Positions 34,926-43,553 are shown, counted from the first letter of the stretch. The stretch: 64,000 nucleotides of DNA from Daejeonella rubra (GCF_900103545.1 NZ_FNHH01000009.1:62001-126000), one strand, 5' to 3'. The notes: a model not told the origin generated them from the letters alone. A program made the numbers and translations.

Positions 34926-37433
34926 CTAACGTTTTTGCTCAAAAACAGTATATCTCAATTGACCTGAATATTCGTCATGCGGAAAGGTTTGAAATTTTAA
35001 TTTACCTCCTTTTTCAATGATAAATCCAGGATCTTCCTTCAACTCGAGCCATTTACCAGAAACACTGGCAACAGGATAATAGCGTGTCCCCCCACCCGGC
35101 AGATCAACACGTAAATAATTTACTTCCGGAATTTCATTGTCAAGTTCCATTTTCCATTTTCCATCCTTAAAATCAATTCCAACTATCATGCCTGAATGTT
35201 CCTTTCCAGATTGATATGACCAGCCAGCTCCGGATACAATTTCAATATCATTCCCCTTTATGCTAATTCGATCTTCAATCATTCTTCCGTTTATAATATA
35301 CTTAACACGGTAATTATCACCATCCGCATGAACAGATTCTATCCATGGATCCTTGTTAAACGGCTCATGAATAGCCACAAATGAAGATTTACCACCTGTA
35401 TGTCTTTGCATAATCCCAAGCCGCATAAAATCATCCAGTTTATTATCATTTTCGCCTGCCAGTCTAACTGAGGGAGAACGGAAACTAAATATTTCTGAAT
35501 CTGCAGGTGGAATATTATGCGTTCTTAACCCTGATTTCTCATACCGCCATGTTGCCGTCCATGGTTTGCTGGTCTTTCCGGTTTTAATATCCTTTAAATA
35601 AGAATAGGCATGAATACGCTTTCCTTCAATATCTGAATCGTACTGATTTTTAGGAACATTACTTCCACCCCAGTCTGGAACCAATGTGTTCAACTTAGTT
35701 TCCAAAGAAATACTGGTCTCTAATTTTCCTTCCTCCTCACACATTCCGTGCAGGAACCAGTCATGGGTATTTCCTCCTTCCACATCAAAACGATCGATCA
35801 CATAATCGCGACCCTCAGCTGCATGAACCATAATCAACCTTCTGCGGTAAGTACCGGCGACTGCATAGGCTGGAGAGGCTTCGACATCAATCAGCTTTAC
35901 ATGCGGATTCTTATCATCATAAAATTTCAGGTTTCCGGTTACTGGCTTTGCCATTGAACCAGCATCCTGAGCCTTTTGGTCTATTACAACGGTATTATGG
36001 GAAGCAGTATGCAAAGTCCAACCCCTATATTTTGAATGGGTATAACCGATATCAGATAGTAATTCTTCTCCTTTTGCAAATAAAATAATAGAAGCATTAT
36101 CATAATGTGAGTGACCATAATTTCCGCTCCAGTTCAGGTTGAGCAGCATTTGATCATTTCCACTTCCGCTGCCAAGGGCCGCATTTCCAAGAGAAGACCA
36201 TAAACGGGAAACTGTTTTATCTGTATTTTTTGCAGAGATATTTCTGCTTGCCCAGGTATCATTAATGGGGATCTTTCGTCCATTTGGTAAAACAGCCTCC
36301 TGAGTTACCGACAAAGCTTTGGTATAAAAAGGCATCTTGTTCGTGAGATCGAGATTATCAAAACGATCTTTTTTATAATCTGCCGGATCTGAATATCCCT
36401 GAGCTGCCAAAGCTACACTCCTCAATCCACCAATCGTTTGATCATGGTAAGATGCTGTACCCTCTTTCCACCATCCATCGGCAAAAAATCCAAGTTTCAA
36501 AAATTCGCTAAAACGATTGACTCCGTCATGAACCATTTCCGGTTTATTTAAAATCCTTCCAAGGCGAACCATATCCCTGTACATACCAGGCGACATATTG
36601 GTATAGATTTCAGGGTTTGCTGCAGTAAATTCATAGCCTGAGATAAGCAGATCTTTCACGATCCTTTTGTCGGTATCATTTCCGATAATACCATCCATTC
36701 TTTTCCAGTCGTATCCATCTTTCAAAAGTTCGTAAACATTTGCCATTTGAATTGGAATATCACCATATGCCCACCAATTCCATTTCGCCCCACGATATGG
36801 AACTAAGCCTTCATAAGGCCATTTTTGATCAGCAGGAAAGAATTTTTTGGCTGCACTAGGATAATCGTAACGTATTGCATAATCAGGAAATAACTGTGCA
36901 AAACGGCCGGCAATAACTGCAGCGCGATCTCCATAAGCATTATCTTTAGTTAAAGACCAAATTTTAGCCAGTCTTTCTCCATTCTGCTGTATCCACTTCC
37001 AGCGTTCAAACCAGCTATGTGCTTCATAAAAGTATTGATTACCCTGGGCATTTTGATGATAGCGATATACCTGCTTGACACCACTTGGTGCAAGTATTAC
37101 CTTTTCATGATTCTCAGGATATTGCTCGTTTGGAAATATCATGTTACAATAATTGCACTTGACCTTATTACCTAATTCAGGCTTCCATCCCAGCACATTC
37201 ATTTCCTGGGCTCCCCCATTACAATTAGGACATCCAATAAAATAGATTCCGGAAGCTATTGGTACCTGAGCTTTAACTTCTTCCAATGACATTTTAATCA
37301 ATGGTTCCACTTCCTGTTTTAAAGCTGAGATGTCTGGGACAGCTTTTTGCAACTGATATAAATTATGAGCCTGGATACCATGAAATGTGCATGATATCAA
37401 TAAAGTCACTATCAATAAAATCTTTTTATACAT
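34926..37433 (-). CDS. Secreted heparinase II/III-family protein with N-terminal four-cysteine motif
   Basis: 835 aa. Signal peptide to about residue 22. A zinc-ribbon-like pair C68-x2-C71 and C93-x2-C96 precedes the catalytic fold. An alpha/alpha toroid (about 150-410) is followed by a beta-sandwich with 'GHSHYDNASIILFA' (near 444) and 'WTLHTASHNTVVID', the heparinase II/III signature. Family lyases cleave uronate glycosidic bonds by elimination. It is alone in its unit, with an operator-like palindrome 31 nt upstream. Substrate may be a glucosamine-uronate or other acidic glycan. Confidence 0.87.
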   Translation of the reverse strand: MYKKILLIVTLLISCTFHGIQAHNLYQLQKAVPDISALKQEVEPLIKMSLEEVKAQVPIASGIYFIGCPNCNGGAQEMNVLGWKPELGNKVKCNYCNMIFPNEQYPENHEKVILAPSGVKQVYRYHQNAQGNQYFYEAHSWFERWKWIQQNGERLAKIWSLTKDNAYGDRAAVIAGRFAQLFPDYAIRYDYPSAAKKFFPADQKWPYEGLVPYRGAKWNWWAYGDIPIQMANVYELLKDGYDWKRMDGIIGNDTDKRIVKDLLISGYEFTAANPEIYTNMSPGMYRDMVRLGRILNKPEMVHDGVNRFSEFLKLGFFADGWWKEGTASYHDQTIGGLRSVALAAQGYSDPADYKKDRFDNLDLTNKMPFYTKALSVTQEAVLPNGRKIPINDTWASRNISAKNTDKTVSRLWSSLGNAALGSGSGNDQMLLNLNWSGNYGHSHYDNASIILFAKGEELLSDIGYTHSKYRGWTLHTASHNTVVIDQKAQDAGSMAKPVTGNLKFYDDKNPHVKLIDVEASPAYAVAGTYRRRLIMVHAAEGRDYVIDRFDVEGGNTHDWFLHGMCEEEGKLETSISLETKLNTLVPDWGGSNVPKNQYDSDIEGKRIHAYSYLKDIKTGKTSKPWTATWRYEKSGLRTHNIPPADSEIFSFRSPSVRLAGENDNKLDDFMRLGIMQRHTGGKSSFVAIHEPFNKDPWIESVHADGDNYRVKYIINGRMIEDRISIKGNDIEIVSGAGWSYQSGKEHSGMIVGIDFKDGKWKMELDNEIPEVNYLRVDLPGGGTRYYPVASVSGKWLELKEDPGFIIEKGGKLKFQTFPHDEYSGQLRYTVFEQKR

Positions 37434-37464
37434 CTTAATCTTTTTGGAATATTTGCAACAAAAC

Positions 37465-37478
37465 CGTGTACGTACCCG
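37465..37478 (-). promoter_or_regulatory. Operator-like palindrome O7 (CGTGTACGTACCCG)
   Basis: Copy of the motif 31 nt upstream of the heparinase-like ATG. The flanking A/T-rich DNA (37479-37495) contains TATA but not a clear TTTG-type -7 box. Confidence 0.67.
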
Positions 37479-37621
37479 AATTTATATAAATTTATACTAA
37501 AACAGAAATATCAGGACTAAGAAATTATTAAATCTGGTGTAACCAAAATGTATTAACTAAGTCTATTCTCAGGAGATAAATTACTGATTAAACTTAAAAT
37601 CTTTAAAATAGAAACAATAAA

Positions 37622-37729
37622 ATGAATGAACTGGAAATTATCAAGGCCATTGAGAAGCTTGAAAATGGTGAACTGGAGATAGCTGAATTATTGGAGATTC
37701 TCGATAGCATTCAAATTTTAATAGGCTAG
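37622..37729 (+). CDS. Possible 35-aa acidic small ORF
   Basis: ATG at 37622 to TAG at 37729 reads MNELEIIKAIEKLENGEL and continues with an equally regular, Glu/Leu/Ile-rich amphipathic pattern. The preceding bases are A-rich, as is usual for Bacteroidota ribosome sites. It lies in the roughly 470-nt gap between the heparinase-like gene and the fasciclin gene. There is no family match I can name. It could be a chance frame; it needs conservation or ribosome-profiling support. Confidence 0.25.
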   Translation: MNELEIIKAIEKLENGELEIAELLEILDSIQILIG

Positions 37730-37906
37730 GATATACTTAATCACAAGATTTTTTATTTAATCCTGCGTATTAAGATCAAATTCCGGAAAGATCATTAATT
37801 AAGATTTGAATGGCTAATTATTGAAATCAACAAATTTAAAAATAATTCAGTTTCATAAAACCGTTTCCTGAACAAGCTCGTAATTCAGCAAAACAAAAAT
37901 TGAATT

Positions 37907-38458
37907 ATGAAAAAAATATTTATCATGGCTTTTGCATTAGTAGCTACTGCAATAAGCACAACAACTTTCGCACAGGGAACTAAAATGGTTGGAGGTGCAG
38001 CAATGTATTCTACAAAAGACATTGTAGATAATGCAGTTAATTCTAAAGACCACACCACACTTGTTGCAGCAGTTACAGCAGCAGGATTGGTTGAAACACT
38101 AAAGACTGACGGCCCTTTTACAGTATTTGCACCAACTAATGATGCTTTTAACAAGCTTCCTGAAGGAACAGTGGCAACACTTGTAAAACCTGAAAACAAA
38201 GCTTTATTGACAAAGATTCTGACCTATCACGTCCTTTCCGGCAAGTTTAATGCTGCTGATATTGTAAAAGCTATAAAAGCTGGTAAAGGAACTGCAGAAT
38301 TCACTACTATTAGCGGAGGCAAATTATCAGCAATGCTACAAGGAAGCAGCGTAGTTTTGAAAGATGAAAATGGAAACACATCTACCGTTACAATTGCAGA
38401 TGTTAATCAAAAAAATGGTGTGATCCATGTGATCGACTCTGTTGTTTTACCTAAGTAA
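37907..38458 (+). CDS. Secreted fasciclin (FAS1) domain protein
   Basis: 183 aa. Signal peptide MKKIFIMAFALVATAISTTTFAQ. One FAS1 domain with H1 'LVETLKTDGPFTVFAPTNDAFNKLP' and H2 'KNGVIHVIDSVVLPK' boxes. FAS1 proteins act in adhesion or envelope stress. It is followed by a strong terminator and then by an ECF sigma and an RskA-like anti-sigma. In mycobacteria SigK/RskA control fasciclin proteins (MPT70/MPT83), so the same logic is likely here. Confidence 0.93.
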   Translation: MKKIFIMAFALVATAISTTTFAQGTKMVGGAAMYSTKDIVDNAVNSKDHTTLVAAVTAAGLVETLKTDGPFTVFAPTNDAFNKLPEGTVATLVKPENKALLTKILTYHVLSGKFNAADIVKAIKAGKGTAEFTTISGGKLSAMLQGSSVVLKDENGNTSTVTIADVNQKNGVIHVIDSVVLPK

Positions 38459-38477
38459 TTAATCAAACAATTGTAAA

Positions 38478-38508
38478 AAAAAGCCCCGTATCAATTCCGG
38501 GGCTTTTA
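38478..38508 (+). terminator. Terminator after the fasciclin gene
   Basis: Perfect stem AAGCCCCG/CGGGGCTT with a 9-nt loop (38481-38505) followed by TTTT. It separates the fasciclin gene from the sigma factor gene, which must have its own promoter or depend on read-through. Confidence 0.85.
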
Positions 38509-38565
38509 TGTTTATATATTTATTCCAAATTATAAAAACATACCTTGTACTTCTATAATTAATCT

Positions 38566-39117
38566 TTGGGACTGAAAACAAAAATAACCTTATCTGAGCC
38601 TGAGCTTGTCCATGCTATCCAAAAAAAGGATAAAAGTGGAGCAGAAGCGCTATATGATATGTATTCTTCATCTTTGTATGGAGTAATTTTCAGAATTGTA
38701 CAGCACGAAGAAATAGCAGAAGATCTTCTTCAGGATACATTTATAAGAATCTGGAATTCTTTCTCTTCCTATGATGCTTCCAAAGGAAGATTATTTACCT
38801 GGATGGTCAATGTAGCACGAAATATTGCGATCGATAAAACAAGATCTAAAGAATTTCGTAACAGTTCAAAAACCGAAGACATAGAAAATAACGTATTAAC
38901 ATTAGATAAGAAGGTTAACTCTGAAATCAATCCGGAAATAATCGGTTTGAAGGATTTAATTGAAAAACTAAAACCTGAACATAAAATTATTCTTGATCTT
39001 GTTTATTTCGAAGGCTTTACGCACGTTGAAGTTGCTGAAAAGCTTGAAATTCCTTTGGGAACAGTAAAAACACGATTAAGAAATGCTATTATTACTTTAA
39101 GAAAGGTATTTAATTAA
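38566..39117 (+). CDS. ECF-type RNA polymerase sigma factor (SigK-like)
   Basis: 183 aa. Region 2 (about 15-95) contains 'EEIAEDLLQDTFIRIWNSF' and 'RLFTWMVNVARNIAIDKTRS'; region 4 (about 125-180) 'HKIILDLVYFEGFTHVEVAEKLEIPLGTVKTRLRNA' (helix-turn-helix). An in-frame stop lies just upstream at 38560, so translation must start at TTG 38566 or CTG 38572. A rare start codon is expected to give low expression. The stop is immediately followed by the GTG of the anti-sigma gene. Confidence 0.9.
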   Translation: MGLKTKITLSEPELVHAIQKKDKSGAEALYDMYSSSLYGVIFRIVQHEEIAEDLLQDTFIRIWNSFSSYDASKGRLFTWMVNVARNIAIDKTRSKEFRNSSKTEDIENNVLTLDKKVNSEINPEIIGLKDLIEKLKPEHKIILDLVYFEGFTHVEVAEKLEIPLGTVKTRLRNAIITLRKVFN

Positions 39118-39939
39118 GTGAAAGACCTCAAAACATATCTGGAAAGCGGGATACTGGAACAATATGTTTTCGGTGATTTGAGCAATGAAGAAAAGCTTGA
39201 TGTAGAAAATAATGCCCTTCAATATCCTGAGGTCAGAAAAGAATTAGAGGAGATTGAAAATGCATTGATGAGCTATGCCAGATCAAATGCTATTGAGCCA
39301 TCCGAAAAAGTTAAAACCAATTTTCTGAACTCAATAAATACTATCGATCAGGTCAATAATTCTCCTTCAATAAACACTGGAGGAGCATCTTTAAGAAATT
39401 TGCAATTTTACAAATACGCTTTTGCAGCATCATTATCACTTCTTTTCCTAAGTGGCATCCTTTTGATCAATCTGAACAATAAGCTTAATGAATCCTATGT
39501 TCAGCTTGCTGTTCTGCAATCTGATAATCAAAAATTCTCCAATCAGGTAAATTATAAAGAAGGCGAACTAAGGGATATTAAAAATGCACTTCAATTCTAT
39601 CAAGATCCTGCTGCTTATAAACTTGTAACGCTTAAAGGATCCACAAAAGCTCCGGATGCCAGTTTGCTAGTTGCTTTCAATGCTGACAAGGAAGAGGTGA
39701 TGATCGATATGACATCACTTAATATGCCTTCAAATGACCAGGAGCATCAGTATCAGTTATGGGCCATAGTAGATGGAAAGCCGGTTGATCTCGGTGTCTT
39801 TGATGCAAATGACGACAGTACCGGAATGAAAAAAATGAAATTCATCAAAGATGTCCAGGCATTTGCAGTCACTCTTGAACCCAGAGGTGGAAGTTTAAAC
39901 CCCACTATGGATAAAATGATGGCAATCGGTAATATTTAA
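39118..39939 (+). CDS. RskA-like membrane anti-sigma factor
   Basis: 273 aa, GTG start directly abutting the sigma stop, so translational coupling is likely. The N-terminal 80 residues ('LEQYVFGDLSNEEKLDVEN') form the cytoplasmic anti-sigma domain. One transmembrane segment near 100-120 ('YAFAASLSLLFLSGILLI'), a short coiled stretch, then the periplasmic anti-sigma-K domain ('HQYQLWAIVDGKPVDLGVF', 'AFAVTLEPRGGS'). It holds the sigma factor at the membrane until cleaved. Confidence 0.9.
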   Translation: MKDLKTYLESGILEQYVFGDLSNEEKLDVENNALQYPEVRKELEEIENALMSYARSNAIEPSEKVKTNFLNSINTIDQVNNSPSINTGGASLRNLQFYKYAFAASLSLLFLSGILLINLNNKLNESYVQLAVLQSDNQKFSNQVNYKEGELRDIKNALQFYQDPAAYKLVTLKGSTKAPDASLLVAFNADKEEVMIDMTSLNMPSNDQEHQYQLWAIVDGKPVDLGVFDANDDSTGMKKMKFIKDVQAFAVTLEPRGGSLNPTMDKMMAIGNI

Positions 39940-40015
39940 TCTACACGCTCTTCTAATAATTCTTTCCTTCCTTAAAAAGTCTTTTTACTTTTTTTTCATC
40001 CTGAAAAATTTCGCA

Positions 40016-40210
40016 TAAAAAAAGGGCCGAATAACAAGTATTCGACCCTACATCTACCTATGAAAAACATGCCCTTTTGGGGCACTAATCAATAGACAAT
40101 TTACATGCCATTCAATAAGATATGCCAGAACCTCAAATTACTCAATCAGACCACTAAATAATTCCCACATTGTAGATAAAATACCCGAGAGTGTAGATTT
40201 ATTTCCCCGT
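40016..40210 (-). ncRNA. Candidate small RNA ending in a strong orphan terminator
   Basis: On the minus strand an 11-bp stem (40023-40033 with 40039-40049, 5-nt loop) is followed by seven T. One pair is G-U on this strand but a C-A mismatch on the plus strand, which fixes the direction. A second small hairpin TGCCC/GGGCA lies just before it (40070-40084). No minus-strand protein gene lies to the right, and tRNA-His has its own terminator, so a separate transcript probably ends here. The right boundary (its 5' end) is a guess; no clear promoter was found. Confidence 0.4.
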
Positions 40211-40614
40211 TATTGAGTGCATTTACGCCTGTTTTGAAAACAATTCATCACTTATACCACAATAGAACAAAATTTCAAAAAAATGCACCTTTTCCTAGCC
40301 ATAAATTAAATATTCTTCAAAATTTGGCTAAAAAAACATTTGTTTCTAGGTGTATTTTAAAGATTATTTAAAATATGAAAAGATCTTACTGTCGAAAATG
40401 ATATTTATTTCTTCATTCCTTGTCTCTATTTTTAAAATGAAGAATTGAAAGCCCTCATTTTATTAAATATTCAGAAATTGCAGATATACCTTAAAGTTTA
40501 TGCCACCTTTAACTTACATTATCACCAACAAGCTGAAATTTTGAATCTTTTGCTTATCAGAAAACGTCAGAATTTGATATCATAACCTAAGAATAGAAGA
40601 TTCCGGGAAGGATT

Positions 40615-40650
40615 AAAAAAGAAAATCCCCTTTCAAAATTTGAAAGGGGA
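40615..40650 (-). terminator. Terminator of tRNA-His
   Basis: Perfect 10-bp stem TCCCCTTTCA/TGAAAGGGGA (40626-40635 with 40641-40650) and, on the minus strand, a following T-rich run. It is 17 nt beyond the tRNA 3' end. Confidence 0.85.
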
Positions 40651-40666
40651 ATCTTAATCTAAAATG

Positions 40667-40741
40667 GGTGGCTGATGGGGCTCGAACCCACGACCCTCGG
40701 CACCACAAACCAATACTCTAACCAGCTGAGCTACAGCCACC
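40667..40741 (-). tRNA. tRNA-His (anticodon GTG)
   Basis: The minus strand folds as a full cloverleaf: acceptor GTGGCTG/CAGCCAC with the extra 5' G(-1) opposite C73 that is diagnostic of tRNA-His, D-stem GCTC/GAGT, anticodon loop TTGTGGT (GTG), and T-arm GTGGG-TTCGAGC-CCCAT. The 3' CCA is not fully encoded. Standalone gene. Confidence 0.95.
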
Positions 40742-40960
40742 ATTTTGTTTCTGCAAAACTAAGCATTTCGGCATATATTGCAAATTTTTTCTGAGTAATT
40801 TTCTATACTGATTATCAGCACGATGGCAATTCAATTGCCAGATTACATTCGTTCAGGGCCATTATGAAGACTGGTGCTGTCATATAAAAAACATTATAAT
40901 CGAGGTCTTATATCATTAGTTCTTATTAGTTTTAAATTTGCATAAGATAAAATCAATCCC

Positions 40961-43063
40961 ATGATGGAAAAAGAAGAACTGGTTGAACTTCAGGTTAGCG
41001 GAATGCACTGTAACAATTGCGCTCTTTCTGTTCATAAATTATTGGAGAAAAAAGGCCTGCATGATATCTATGTAGATTTCGCCAATGATGAGGTCAAGTT
41101 TAAAACCGATGACCCCACTTCTACCCCACTGATCATTAAGGAAATTGAAGGTCTTGGATACAAGGTTAGTGAGGACAGTATTCCTATTGAAGAAAAGTCA
41201 TATGAAAAGATTGAAAATAAATTTTATTTCAGTCTGCTTTTTACCATCCCCTTGTTCTCACACATGTTCCTTCCATTCCATTGGCTTCATAACCCATTGG
41301 TTCAATTAGCATTATGTACCCCTGTTTACATTTTAGGCTGTTTACATTTTGGAAAAAGTGCATACCACTCTCTAAAAAATGGAATTCCCAACATGGATGT
41401 ACTGATCTTTATTGGATCAAGTGCCGCTTTTATGTATAGTTTATACGGTACTATTCAGAATCTGGGTCCCGATTTCTTGTTTTACGAAACAGCTGCAACC
41501 ATTATTTCACTTGTACTTTTAGGCAATTTATTAGAAAAACGGTCTGTTTCACAAACTACATCTGCAGTTCGCGACCTTATGCTTTTCCAGGAAGTAAAGG
41601 CCAATAAAATGCTGAATGGTGAAATAGTAGAGATACACTCATCTGAGATCCGTCCAGGTGATGTACTTGTAATTAATTCAGGTGACAAAATTCCTGTTGA
41701 TGGTGAAATAATCTGGGGAGAGGCATCGATTAATGAAGCCATGCTAACAGGTGAAAGTCTGCCTGTTGAAAAATCAAAATACGACCAGGCAATAGGCGGA
41801 ACAATGATTGAAAAGGGAAGCATCCAAATATTAGTGACTAAAACAGGAAAACATACAATTCTTTCACAGATCATTGAACTGATGAAGAAAGCACAAGCAG
41901 CAAAACCAACTATTCAAAAACTTGGAGATAAAGTAGCTGCAATATTCGTCCCTGTTGTTGTTGGTATTTCAGTCATCACCTTCTTTCTGGCCTTCTATGC
42001 ATTTGATGTAAGCTTTCAAAAGTCCATGCTGAATGCAATAGCTGTACTTGTTATTTCTTGTCCCTGTGCAATGGGCTTAGCCACTCCTACCGCAGTTATG
42101 GTGGGACTTGGACGAGCAGCCAAAAACGGTATCTTAATAAAAGGCGGAAATACCATTGAGGAGATCGCAAAATTAAAATTCATGGTTTTTGATAAAACCG
42201 GAACACTCACAACAGGCAATTTCAAGATCAGGGCTCTCGATTGCATTCAAATTTCTGAGAAAAAAGCTGAATCTATAATTTCGGGAATTGAGGGCTATTC
42301 CAATCATCCGATAGCACGTTCATTGGTCACTGAATTAAGCCTGAAATCACCTGAAAAAATGATCTTTATCAAAGTAACAGAGGAAAAAGGATTAGGGATG
42401 ACAGCTACTGATTCGGAAGGAAATACCTACATGTTTGGCTCTATGCAAATACTAAATTCTGACGAAGATCCGGGCAATTACAGCTTATTCCTCAAAATGA
42501 ATGATATTCTTGTTGCCAGAATAGCCATAGAAGATGAAATTAAGCCTGAAGCGGTTAATTTAATTAAGACATTGAAGAAATTGAACATAATTCCGGTTCT
42601 GTTAAGCGGTGATCAGAAAAAGAAATGTGAGGAGCTTGGGGCGGTATTGGGGATTGAAGAAATTTATGCTGAAACTATGCCTCATCAAAAACTGGCGATC
42701 ATTGACGAAATTAAAAAAAGAGGGAAGACCGCAATGGTAGGCGATGGAATTAATGATGCACCTGCACTTACCAGCTCAGACGTAGGCATTTCCATGAGTG
42801 ATTCAAGTCATATTGCCATTCAATCGGCAGAAGTTATACTGCTTAAAAGCGATCTTTCATCAATAGATAATATGCTGAAAATTGGGAAACACACTTTATT
42901 AACTATCAAGCAGAACCTTTTTTGGGCATTTTTCTACAATATAGTAGCAATTCCATTTGCTGCACTAGGCTTTTTGAATCCGATGGTTGGAGCATTAACA
43001 ATGGCATTTTCTGATGTAATTGTTATTGGAAATTCAATCCGCTTAAAAACAAAATCACTATAA
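40961..43063 (+). CDS. copA: Copper-type P1B heavy-metal-transporting ATPase
   Basis: 700 aa. One N-terminal HMA domain with 'GMHCNNC' (C17, C20), eight predicted membrane helices, CPC motif 'SCPCAMGLATPT' (near 367), phosphorylation site 'DKTGTLT' (near 410), 'GDGINDAP'. Transmembrane residues 'FFYNIVAIPFA' and 'MAFSDVIVIGNS' fit the Cu+ export subgroup, although the second Ser of the usual MxxSS is Asp here. It exports Cu+ from the cytoplasm and could serve the copper needs of periplasmic proteins. ATG 40964 is an alternative start. Confidence 0.9.
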   Translation: MMEKEELVELQVSGMHCNNCALSVHKLLEKKGLHDIYVDFANDEVKFKTDDPTSTPLIIKEIEGLGYKVSEDSIPIEEKSYEKIENKFYFSLLFTIPLFSHMFLPFHWLHNPLVQLALCTPVYILGCLHFGKSAYHSLKNGIPNMDVLIFIGSSAAFMYSLYGTIQNLGPDFLFYETAATIISLVLLGNLLEKRSVSQTTSAVRDLMLFQEVKANKMLNGEIVEIHSSEIRPGDVLVINSGDKIPVDGEIIWGEASINEAMLTGESLPVEKSKYDQAIGGTMIEKGSIQILVTKTGKHTILSQIIELMKKAQAAKPTIQKLGDKVAAIFVPVVVGISVITFFLAFYAFDVSFQKSMLNAIAVLVISCPCAMGLATPTAVMVGLGRAAKNGILIKGGNTIEEIAKLKFMVFDKTGTLTTGNFKIRALDCIQISEKKAESIISGIEGYSNHPIARSLVTELSLKSPEKMIFIKVTEEKGLGMTATDSEGNTYMFGSMQILNSDEDPGNYSLFLKMNDILVARIAIEDEIKPEAVNLIKTLKKLNIIPVLLSGDQKKKCEELGAVLGIEEIYAETMPHQKLAIIDEIKKRGKTAMVGDGINDAPALTSSDVGISMSDSSHIAIQSAEVILLKSDLSSIDNMLKIGKHTLLTIKQNLFWAFFYNIVAIPFAALGFLNPMVGALTMAFSDVIVIGNSIRLKTKSL

Positions 43064-43085
43064 TTGCCCAATAAAGCGTGATTTA

Positions 43086-43553
43086 ATGATTGAGATATAT
43101 ACAGATGGAGCATCAAGTGGAAATCCGGGTCCGGGTGGGTATGGTGTAATACTCCGATCTGGCAAACATTACAAAGAACTTTCTGAAGGTTACCGGAAAA
43201 CAACCAATAACCGCATGGAATTACTTGCAGTGATCAGCGGATTAGAAAGTATAAAAAAAACAGGTCAGGAGATTATGGTTTATTCAGACTCGAAGTACAT
43301 CATTGATTCTGTTGAGAAGAAATGGGTATTTAACTGGGTAAAGACCGGATTCAAGGATAAGAAAAATAAAGATCTCTGGCTTAGGTTCCTTGCCGTTTAC
43401 AAATTACATCATATAAAATTTACCTGGGTAAAAGGACATAATGGCCATCCTGAAAATGAAAGATGCGATGAATTGGCTGTACAAGCATCGCAACAAAGAA
43501 ATTTGTTAACTGATACTTTTTTTGAGAAGGAAGAGCTTAAATTAAATATTTAA
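43086..43553 (+). CDS. rnhA: Ribonuclease HI
   Basis: 155 aa. 'EIYTDGASSGNPGPGGYG' (D7), 'NNRMELLAVISGL' (E) and 'VYSDSKYIIDSV' (D) supply the catalytic carboxylates, 'VKGHNGHPENERCDELA' the His loop. Cleaves RNA in RNA:DNA hybrids. It starts 22 nt after copA and its 3' end overlaps that of the convergent fbp by 4 nt. Confidence 0.95.
   Translation: MIEIYTDGASSGNPGPGGYGVILRSGKHYKELSEGYRKTTNNRMELLAVISGLESIKKTGQEIMVYSDSKYIIDSVEKKWVFNWVKTGFKDKKNKDLWLRFLAVYKLHHIKFTWVKGHNGHPENERCDELAVQASQQRNLLTDTFFEKEELKLNI

Larger units (their letters stand above)
37434..37906. other. Boundary region between the catabolic locus and the fasciclin gene
   Basis: 473 nt, A/T-rich. It contains operator O7 at its left end and the possible 35-aa ORF. 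No repeat or integration scar was seen. Promoter sequences for the fasciclin gene must lie in its right half, but I cannot place them. Confidence 0.6.
39940..40666. other. 727-nt gene-free region between the anti-sigma gene and tRNA-His
   Basis: No convincing protein frame on either strand. It contains a weak T-rich end near 39975-39997 that could terminate the sigma operon, a strong minus-strand terminator near 40016-40049 and the tRNA-His terminator near 40615-40650. The DNA between the two minus-strand terminators has no annotated gene and may encode a small RNA (separate entry). Confidence 0.7.

Noticed and set aside
38566..39939. ECF sigma/anti-sigma pair as regulator of the SusCD locus
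   Set aside because: SusC lacks the STN domain needed for this type of signalling, and the pair sits with a fasciclin gene.
40023..40049. Terminator for the anti-sigma gene on the plus strand
   Set aside because: On the plus strand the stem has a C-A mismatch and no T-run follows; the minus strand has a full stem and T7.
37434..40666. Genomic island boundary or transposon near the locus edge
   Set aside because: No transposase, integrase, terminal inverted repeats or direct repeats flank the locus, and the tRNA-His gene has no duplicated 3' end that I can see.
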